Assembly: GCF_001949145.1 (NCBI RefSeq)
Contig: NW_019091654.1
Coordinates: forward strand, 453,200-476,913
Reading direction: 5' to 3'
Source: Acanthaster planci
Taxonomy: Eukaryota; Echinodermata; Asteroidea; Valvatida; Acanthasteridae
Length of the DNA: 23,714 bases
A model generated the notes under the pieces. The model had not been told where the DNA came from. It made no database searches and worked only from the letters and a program-made list of their open reading frames with translations. Of the stretch, positions 1 through 8,651 are shown in pieces. Both the position numbers and the translations under genes were made by a program. How positions within the stretch are numbered: position 1 is the first letter of the stretch; each line of letters opens with the position of its first letter.

Positions 1-2
1 AG

Positions 3-1445
3 AAGCTGGTCCGCGTCTGGAGCAAGCAGTTTGTCAGAGGATCACCAAGCGCCGGGAAGACAGCCAGCAGCAGTACTCAGGATGCAACTACCAACAGGCA
101 ACCCACCCCACCTACCCAAGGGACTACCTCTGCACAGTCATCGGGAGGTAACAGAACTCCTTCCCTCAAGACCCAGACATCTACCACTCCTTCCTCATCC
201 TCTACAGTAGACAAAAAGAAGTCAGAGAACCGAAAACGGAGGAAGCTTAGCACTTCCCCGAGCACAGCATCTCCAACAGGGTCAGCAACAACATCCGCCA
301 AGAAATTAAGACCAGCGGCAAGCACACCCATCTCTAATGCAACCAAAGAACAGACCAACCAAGAGACCAAAAATGGCATGTCTGCCCAACGGGAAGGGAG
401 CAGGTCAGATCTGCAAAGCTCCAAGTCTGCTTTTTCCAAGGTGAAACCTCCAGAGCACAAGGCATCATCAAGGACTGGCTCCCCTGCTTTAAAAGTGACG
501 GGCCAGTCCTCACCTGATTTGAGTAAATTGAATGCAAATACCAGCAAGGCACATTCAAAGTCCCCTCTACTCACGAAACACACATCAAGCCCTGTCATCG
601 GTAGCAAGCTGTCACCAGCTGTTGTTGGGTCTGACAAAGCCGGTAGGTCCTCACCATCTGTGAAAGCAAAACAACCCAGATGTTCCAACAGCACAGACTC
701 AAACCGCCTTGATGTGACTGATTCCACTGCTCTTACAGGTGAAAGAACTCAGGGGACGACGCACAAAGACAGCGCTGCCACAAATCGGCTGCAAAGTAAA
801 TCCCCAAACACACACAACACACTCCAGGACTCCAATTCTAGTTCTGCAACTGTAAAGTTACGGTCTCCCGCTGCGTCCGTGGAAGAACGATGCGCAACTC
901 CAACACACACTGCATGCTGTGCCCCATACATCAGCCACGACCACATGCTACCAGAATCTCAGTCCTCCGACCAAGTTCTACAAGAAACAGACAGTTCTAG
1001 AGTGTCTTTTTCAATATTTGATGATGACTACGATGAAGAGGATGAAACCCTCAGCGAGGAGAGGTATGACAGGGCAACCGTAGATTTTGAGAAAGTACCA
1101 GCTGTGACGTCAAGTCTTACTCAAAAAGCTGACACTGACAGGCCTCCGAGTTCAAACCTTGTTGATGATGCCTTGCCTGGTGCAGACTTGGAGGTGGATG
1201 GCCAACCAATGGATGCACCAGAGGCTCTTCCCACCCAAGACGCTCATGTACACCTCGAGGAAGAGCCAGCACCAGCTAGACCGGTGACAGCAGACGACCT
1301 CACCAGGGTCCACTCACAACAGTGGGATGGTGTTAACGGTTGCTACAGTGACCGCAACGAGTGGTCTGACTGGACACAGTGTCTCTCCATTACCACACAA
1401 GATGACAATGCCTTGCATATATTACCATATATTTGCCTGGATTAA
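3..1445 (+). CDS. MED26: Mediator complex subunit 26, C-terminal 480 codons (5' part outside window)
   Basis: MED26 is a nuclear subunit of Mediator; in known orthologues the N-terminal TFIIS-like domain recruits elongation factors and the C-terminal block docks on core Mediator. The frame is open from base 3 to the TAA at 1443-1445. The first residues (KLVRVWSKQF) look like the last helix of the TFIIS N-terminal domain. A long Ser/Thr/Pro/Lys-rich low-complexity region follows, with a basic nuclear-localisation-like cluster (KKK at 71-73, RKRRK at 77-81 counting from base 3) and an acidic patch around 340-350 (DDDYDEEDE). Residues 431-480 match the conserved MED26 C-terminus: DDLTRVHSQQW, then GVNGCY, DWTQC and the terminal ILPYICLD. 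That block decides the identification. The Met at 378 is internal, not the true start. Whether base 1-2 (AG) is a splice acceptor cannot be told. Family recall is from memory, not a search. Confidence 0.88.
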   Translation, partial: KLVRVWSKQFVRGSPSAGKTASSSTQDATTNRQPTPPTQGTTSAQSSGGNRTPSLKTQTSTTPSSSSTVDKKKSENRKRRKLSTSPSTASPTGSATTSAKKLRPAASTPISNATKEQTNQETKNGMSAQREGSRSDLQSSKSAFSKVKPPEHKASSRTGSPALKVTGQSSPDLSKLNANTSKAHSKSPLLTKHTSSPVIGSKLSPAVVGSDKAGRSSPSVKAKQPRCSNSTDSNRLDVTDSTALTGERTQGTTHKDSAATNRLQSKSPNTHNTLQDSNSSSATVKLRSPAASVEERCATPTHTACCAPYISHDHMLPESQSSDQVLQETDSSRVSFSIFDDDYDEEDETLSEERYDRATVDFEKVPAVTSSLTQKADTDRPPSSNLVDDALPGADLEVDGQPMDAPEALPTQDAHVHLEEEPAPARPVTADDLTRVHSQQWDGVNGCYSDRNEWSDWTQCLSITTQDDNALHILPYICLD

Positions 1446-4400
1446 TTCTTGGAGCTGCGTTCAGAAGTAGACTTGACAAAATTTATGAAATGAATTACAG
1501 ACAAAACGTCCAAACTCAAAATTTGTTTTTTTGGCAGCAGGTTGCTCAGGCAGCTTGCATTGTTTTGTTCAGTAATATCAATCCAAAAAGTTGGTTAGTT
1601 ATGCAATAACAATATTTTTTTCTTTGGCTTAGTTCATCTGCCGTAAGTATTTGCGTTACTACGTGTAAGACAGATTGTTCCTTAAAAGTCTGTTTGTCCC
1701 AAGTTGAATTTGTGCGTGTCGTCAACTGAAAAGGTAGCCAATCACTCCACTCTTTCGCTCCACATGTACAACAGTTGTAGAATGCAAACCTTGTTGGGCT
1801 GAGAACTGCTTCAAGAAGTTCATGTGAAACCACTACACGGACTCCACTGAATACATGAACATACATGTACCCAGAAGCATCTGCTTAGCGATGCTGGAAG
1901 CTTCTTGATAGTGCTTTTCTCACAGCCTTGCCTGAACATGGTTACGGTACTTCCCAGTCATTCTCGGGCAAGTGTAACTCGGCATGTGTTTGTGTCTGAT
2001 CAGTAAACATACAGGTATTTTCACTCGACTCCAAGGCCAGAAGCATAGAGACTTTAGGGTAAACATTTACAGGGTCACGATGTCGGGTAGAGAAATTTCC
2101 AAATTGATCGTTCAAATAGATTCTCATGTTCTATGAATTGCTAGGGTTTAAACCTACACGTTGTTGTGTTGTGTGAAACTGAATGAAGTAAGGAGAATTC
2201 AGGGCTGTTGGGGTTAAGAAAAATGGTTTGGTATGGCGCGTTTTCTTTTGAATTCTGTTTGGCAGTTGGCATTATTGGCTTCTCCACAGTGCCGCGTAGC
2301 TACTAGGGGTTTGAAGTACTATGAATCACTTTGCAGCTGACAACAGTGTAATCCACAAACCCTTACAAATCCTTCACGATCAATGAAGATTTTAGAGAGA
2401 TTCAGGACAGTGCGTATATGTATACAGCCTGAGCACTAATTTTTTATTCATGATTTCCTGGACACTGGAGCATTTTGCCGAATAAATTAATTTGAGGATG
2501 CCGTTCTTATTACATGTATACCCTGGCTAACTCTGCCGTTATCACAGTTATGTTGGAAAGGGGCCGTTGTCAGTTGAATGAACCGGGGGGGGGGACTAGA
2601 AGATGTTCAACTGTTTAAATGTGGTTCTATTTTTTTGGCCATTTGTCCCATTTGTTGTTTGTTGGACGTCCATAGGGTTAATCACATAAAGTGTCGCATC
2701 ACACAACAAGGTTAAATACATTTACTACATTCTGAAGCTGTCTGGTGTTGCATTTGATTGCAGTTAGAAACAAAAGCAATTCGTATTGAAAAGGCTAATT
2801 AGTACACTTGATTTCTCCCTGCCATTCTAGCTGTCAACAGGTATTTCAAAGTAAAACACTCTGTATTTTCATTGTGGAGCGTTATGAAGTAGATAGAGAA
2901 CTTCTAATTGAAATAAGACACTTTCGTTTAATTTTTGTGAATTGAAATGTGAGATTTGATATTTTGATATTAAATATTGCTATAACAGCACAATGTGAGG
3001 ATTTAGAAGAAAAGTACGCTAAGTGATTTGGAATATTAAAGACAAGGTTTTGAAGTTGTTCTGGGCTTGGTTGCTACTCCATCAGTTCGATAAGGGATGG
3101 ACTGATGAGAATTGTGTTGAAGACTGAAGTTGGGCAGTTTGGTGCACCTCTTTGGCCGAGGCTTAGGAACGATATCACTACACATCACTACAACCCCTGA
3201 CTGGTCATTACTTACCATCAAGATCATACCAAAGTTTGACTGGAAACTGCGTTCGAGATTTCATGTCCAATATTCCCGATTGGCCACTTCACAAAGAAGG
3301 CTTTCTTGAACATTTTTGTGAACCGTGCAATTGCACGAATGCACATGTACATCAAAGTCATGCTACACACCTACCCACCAAAGCGACGCTGGCCGTACAA
3401 TCCAATCGCTAACTTTAATCAGTTTGATAATAAGTCAGGGCTCTTTGTTATTGTATGCTGCACATGGCTGTGAAATTGTGAAGTGCGATGGCCCTGAATG
3501 GACACTGCCTTAAGTTTGTGAAATACTCAATAAGAGTAACCACTACCTGCGATATATATGCGAATCAGTTGGATTGAACAAAATGGGTGTTCTTTGTACA
3601 ATATGGATTTCATGTTATAAAACAAAATCAGAGCTGTGATGTCTCCTCAAGGCCGCTGTAACAACACAATTTTAGTGGTTACTAAAGAAGCTTCAGTTTA
3701 TATATAAACTGTTGTAGTTTGCCGGCCGAATGTCAATTCTGTCTTGCTAATCAAAGAGTATCTTGAAACATTTTTGATTGAGGAAATATTACTACATACA
3801 TGTAGTTGGTTTTGCCGTTGACGAAAATCTGAGGAAGAGTTGTAATTGGATTGAAACAAGTAAGTAAATGTGTTTCGTTTGGATTGAGTCGAGCAATAAT
3901 AAAAAAGGAAAATTGCTATAGAACAAGTGAATAATTGTATTTCGAATTACACTGAGATCGTCAGTCATTATTCTGGTGGAAGACCGACTGAATAATTGTT
4001 ATCTTTCCAAATATGTGAGTTTTTAATTGCCCAGATTTTTTTTATAGGGGGGGAGGGGGTTGTTAAAAAAGAAAACGACTCCGGGAAATAAAAAAGCCTG
4101 GAGAATTTTGTATTGTACAATCTGAAATTGTTTCTTTTACGCAGATTAGATAAGGAATAGAGGAAATCGAGTAAGTGGGGAATATCTGGCCATATGACAA
4201 TACAGAGAGCGTACAAAAACTTAATTATAGTTGCCCACTAAAAATTTGGCCTTACAACAGTTTAAGAATTACTCATTTTGGAGTTACAAATAGTCATCAT
4301 TAACTGAATTTCCTTGCATTAACAGTTCTCGTCAGGTCCCAAACGAATGTTACTTTTGCGCCCAGTTAAATAAGCACCTGTAGAGGGCGCTGTTACAAAA

Positions 4401-6433
4401 TCACGGTCACATTCCCAAATGTCTTGACAGGTTAGAAAAAGTTATACCTTTGCCGCCGCTGTTGATAGCTGACAACAAAAACTGGCACGGGATCTGCGCC
4501 CAATTTTAGGGCGCTGCTTAACAGCAAAACGTCGTTCTTGCCTGGTTCTTCCAGCCTTTGTTCCGTCTTGTTTCAAGACAATGTTCATTTATACCTCCAG
4601 CAGGTTCCTGGGAGTATTTCTTTTTGAGCAAGCCTCTTTTCCTAGAATGTCTTTTAGCTATTTTCAGGGAAATTTAACAGTTAAAAAATGTCGACGAAAA
4701 TTCAACGGCCGGTATTCTTCGCGTTTAGGCAAGATGCGTCAATCGGGTGTTTACTGGTAGCACTTTGGGAAAAAGTTGAGATTTTCGGCTCCATCCAAGA
4801 AGGGGTGACAGGTTCTTGAGATGTTGTGGGAAGTGGAAGTTTGGGGGACAGTACTCAACTCTGCCTTGCACACTCTCATTATCACTGACGAAGACCGAAT
4901 AATGGTTCGATTGGAACGCACATTTATTGGAGAGTCTGTGTTTCTGGATTGAAATATTTGCATGCGTTTAAACATGTCTCGGTGGAAACAACGGTGTGAT
5001 ATGGTATAGTCAACATTATAAGCAAAGTCGTTCTTTGAAATTCGCAACATCGTTACACCTCAATACGTTAACTTCATACTGATATCCTTCTTACATTCTG
5101 TTCAACAAAATACTGCAATTAGCAAATATTTTTATTAAACTAATCGAACTCATTTAGAAAAGATATGTGGGCCGTATACATGTACATTACCCTGTAAGAT
5201 AATACTCACAGGAAGCGGTTTATGTTTGAAAATGATGCAGGAAACATTTAAATTGTCTGATCTTTTCATAAAATAAAAATATGGTAGATTGTTATCATAA
5301 AATATTTCACCACAATTATTTGACATCAATAGTTTACACCACAATCGGTACACATTTACAATCGTCGTTTTAAATATATGATACCAAAATTTGCATAGAA
5401 ATTCTTAGTATAAAATATTTCAAGCGAACAATTCATATTTTCTTTATGGGATGACACATTAAGTATGACAATTTAAAAACCTATATAAAAGGACATTTTT
5501 TTTTACCTCGCAGCCCTCGATAGGCGGGTTCCGCCCCAGGATCCAGGTTGTCGCCAGACTTTCCCAGACTATGCATGCACGTTATGTTAGATCGTCCATG
5601 TATAAGCGTATCCTTTATGCTTCAAATTAATCTTTAAAAGTGTTTTCTTGATCTATTCATAAATCACATCCTGAGACCTTTCATACTCTGTTGCCAACCC
5701 GTACTACAAGAATTGGGTATTTTGGGAGAAAAGGTTTGTCTATTCCTATCGGTGTCAAAACGACAGCAAGACATCAGCGGAACTTCGCGCATTGGGTCGA
5801 CAGATTTCACGCACTGTGATTGGTCAACGCGTTGCAAACTATTGAAGTACACTATTGCCAATCGCCCATATTCAACTGTTTACAATGTACATGCTTGACG
5901 TGTTCATGCTTGACTATAATTTACAAATTTTAATCGATACTATTTAAAATTCTTAACTCTCAGCAATTATAAGAGCATTTTCGCGAAGAGAGCAGTTGTG
6001 TATCCGGCGGGAAGAGGTGGGGTAGAGGGGCACAGCCCTCTTGAGATTTGTTCCTGATTTTTTGAAAGCACCAACATTTTAGACAAAAAGTTCGTTCCCT
6101 TTGACTCAGTAGTAAGACATGCGTTTGCGACAGAAAAGCATGCCACACCGTGATAGCGAAGTAACTTATCAATGATACTGTTAAGCATCCGAATCATAAT
6201 GTCACAGAAATATAAATACAATTAAACATTAAAGTTATGTTATTCATTCTTTGGAATTCTCCTACTCAGCAGGAGCTCTACGAATTTAAGGACAGTTATG
6301 CATTACTCTGTGTTCATTACTTACACTGTGTCATTTCTGAATAGCTACTCGTTAATTGATACAGCAATTTCCGCATCAAACGGGAGACTTTGAGGGGCTG
6401 TTGGCAACAGAAATACCGGCCTTTTTCAAGGTT
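1446..6433. other. MED26 3' UTR and intergenic DNA, no gene seen
   Basis: AT-rich sequence with no reading frame that has recognisable protein character on either strand. The 99-codon frame at 4751-5050 (-) looks random. The region contains poly-G runs (2585-2593; near 4050), several TACATGTA palindromes and one CTCF-like motif (4377-4390). The left part presumably includes the MED26 3' UTR. Confidence 0.6.
2481..2486 (+). terminator. Candidate poly(A) signal for MED26
   Basis: This is the first AATAAA I find downstream of the MED26 stop, which would give a 3' UTR of about 1 kb. Further AATAAA hexamers at 3898-3903 and 4087-4092 are alternatives. Assignment by position only. Confidence 0.3.
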
Positions 6434-6695
6434 TTGGGCGTGGGATGAGGCTAAAAGCCAGGCACTCCGTGCATGACGTCACTACGCGTGTGGCTCCGTT
6501 CAACTGCCCATGTACGAATACCTAATTGTAACTCATTGTGCACGCGTGACCTAGTCGTGAGCTTGTTGTTCCTTCCTCCATGTTTGCAGTGTAGTCCGTA
6601 GTCGGTCCACCATATCTGGGTTTTCATGCAGTGATGTTTTGCGTAGTAACGTTATGCACGGAGTGCCAGGCTTATAGCCTCACCCGTTGGGCGTG
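6434..6695. mobile_element. Miniature inverted-repeat transposable element with target-site duplication
   Basis: The element spans 6442-6686 (245 bp). The left terminal inverted repeat (6442-6487) and the reverse complement of the right one (6641-6686) match at 40 of 46 positions, sharing the core TGAGGCT..AAGCC..GCACTCCGTGCAT. The direct repeat TTGGGCGT flanks it at 6434-6441 and 6687-6694; both copies are followed by G, so the duplication is 8 or 9 bp. The interior of about 150 bp has no reading frame, so it is non-autonomous. An 8-bp duplication is typical of hAT elements and 9 bp of Mutator-like ones; the ends are not the usual CAGGG of hAT, so the superfamily stays open. It sits in non-coding DNA between two convergent genes. 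Confidence 0.85.
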
Positions 6696-8417
6696 CTCAG
6701 AATTATGCACGCGCGTTCAGAACTTGTAAAAAGAACCGATATGTTTGTCTCCACCAAGCGTTTCAAAGCTTCCATTCCTGCATAGTTCTAACATTTACGT
6801 AAAAAGCAGCAAAAATATAGCTCTGGGTACTATATGAGATAATATTATTCGTTAAGATTTCACTAAATACTAATAACAAAAATCATGAATTGCTTGTATT
6901 GGCCACATTTTTGCCAAAAATCATGATCCGACGGAAAATGGCTTCTTTGACGAAACTGATAATCGCAAATGGTATTTAACACAAACGAACATTTAACATA
7001 ACACAAACGAACATTTAACATAACACAAAAGAACATTTCTAACTGTCTCAAACAGATCCAAACTGCAATTCTCCCTATTTGAGCGCAACAATGCACCCTA
7101 TGGCTTTGGCATACAATTCTATAGAGATAAATTGGAGCTAGGTTGAGGCTGCCATGAAAATCGTTCGTCCAGTTTTATCAAGTAGCCTATTCCTCATTTT
7201 CCAGCGTTTGCTTTGACAAAAGAGTGCAAGAGCACAATCAGCAGAAATGTTATCCTCTGTACCATTAAATATGATTTAATAAAAAATCGAGTGAGGCCCG
7301 AAGTTAATTCCTACATTCCTTGGACAGTAACTGCAGTCAGATATTCTACTCAAACAAAGCTATACTGCCCTTTGTTGGCGGCTTTTTGCGTCATTTTTGC
7401 GGTTCTGTTTTGCTGTTCAGTAGGTGATACATTGACCATCCATCATGGATTTAGGTCCTACCTTCTTAGATTTAGATTTCAGAATCATTTGAGGGTGTGA
7501 CGTTCTCATAGATACTGGTAGAGTCCAAGAGTGTCTGGACCACGTCATAGCATAGCGCGAATTGGCCCTGCAAAGGACGAAAAAAATCGTTTCAACACCT
7601 CCTAACATTTCTGTCCAGGAGCAGTGTTGGTGGCGTCTCGCTGTAGCAGCCTGGGTTTGAACTTAGAAAAGGGTATTCCACATGCAGGAATGAATTAGGT
7701 TGAGGTCTCAATCAGTCTACGAAAGTTCAAAGATTTAAATTTATAAAATTAAACCTTAAAGTTATTCAAGCACCATTTTTTCAATCTTGCAAGTTTTGGA
7801 ATACAAAAACAAAATACTTGTAACATAATCGAAGAAAATACATTAAAGTATTCAGAAATGTCTCTAGAGCTAGTATAAAAGCATTAAGCCACCAAAGAAG
7901 TCACCAATGAGTCATTCGCTTCAACGTATCTTGAAAAAACATAACCCAAATCGTTGTATTTCTGGGTGCGAGCTCATTAATATTTTGTGATTACACGGGA
8001 TTTGTACAGTAAGACAGTCCATAACCAGGATGGAATCATAGAAATATTTCTATAAATCCCGAATTTGGGACTGATAGTTTCCAGTTCAGGGTATTTCTTT
8101 CACAAAGGCCCCGAATTGCGGGCCTATTTTGGAAAGAGGCGGGCGGCTACATTCAGAAATGAGCGCTTAGTTTTACTGCTATTTTGGGGGGTATCTTCCT
8201 TGAAAGGCGAATAAAATTTTTTTTCGTGACAAACCCCCATGAAATTGAAACAAAAGGTGATCTGGCCATAATCTTGAAGTTCCAGTGAAAAAAGGAAGCC
8301 AACCTCTTCACGAGAGTCAACAGGCGGCGCTATTTCGGTCCGATTTTGCACTGTTGTGTGTATGGGCGCGTACATTGTATTTGGTGTAACGCAACCCTCA
8401 CGTGTGTATGTGTGAAA
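6696..8417. other. 3' flank of the phosphatase gene, no gene seen
   Basis: This stretch must contain the 3' UTR of the minus-strand phosphatase next to its stop at 8418-8420. I see no canonical AATAAA in minus orientation (TTTATT in plus) over the adjacent 680 bases or so. Open frames such as 8124-8375 (-) and 7213-7500 (+) lack protein-like composition or family signals. Confidence 0.5.
6978..7038 (+). repeat. 22-bp tandem repeat, about 2.8 copies
   Basis: The unit AACACAAACGAACATTTAAC plus AT occurs at 6978-6999 and again, identically, at 7000-7021. A partial third copy at 7022-7038 has one substitution (AAAAG for AAACG). The identity of the first two copies suggests recent expansion. Confidence 0.9.
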
Positions 8418-8651
8418 CTAGTGAAAACTCTGTGATAGAGGATGGCCCTGCTGCAACGTCTTCAACGCATGCGCATCCACCATGACAACGGAAGTCACGT
8501 CTGGTTCAGGCTTGTTCTTGTCGAGTTCTTGTCTGTTGATCTGCTGGTATTTTGGCACTTTTTCACCCCAAATTGTCTGCTTTTCTGACGGCTTGGATAC
8601 GTTTGGCAAGTCGAGAGTTCCCAGTGGTAGCGTAATCACTGAGTAAAGGCA
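8418..8651 (-). CDS. RPTP terminal exon: end of D2 and C-terminal tail
   Basis: 234 bp ending in TAG (8418-8420). The acceptor CAAGTATAG gives phase 0, as the preceding exon requires; a nearby CTCAG acceptor at 8641 would be out of phase. The first residues CLYSVITLPLG align without gaps to DQYKFIFDALL of D1, keeping the Tyr. The next 65 or so residues (PSEKQTIWGEKVPKYQQINR, then PDVTSVVMVDAHAL) form a polar tail I do not recognise. Codon use looks coding to the stop. The exon is less certain than the others because D2's last helix is so diverged. Confidence 0.75.
   Translation of the reverse strand, partial: CLYSVITLPLGTLDLPNVSKPSEKQTIWGEKVPKYQQINRQELDKNKPEPDVTSVVMVDAHALKTLQQGHPLSQSFH

Noticed and set aside
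378-380. ATG as the start of the MED26 frame
   Set aside because: The same frame is open back to base 3 and upstream residues continue the MED26 pattern, so this Met is internal.
77-727. 216-codon open frame on the minus strand
   Set aside because: It is antisense to the MED26 coding frame; the plus-strand frame has the conserved C-terminus and typical composition, so this is a shadow.
4751-5050. 99-codon minus-strand open frame in the intergenic region
   Set aside because: Low-information composition, no family signal, no plausible splice partners.
8418-8640. Terminal exon starting at the CTCAG acceptor just before base 8640
   Set aside because: It would need a phase-1 donor, while the preceding exon ends in phase 0; the acceptor at 8652-8653 is in phase and adds residues that align with D1.
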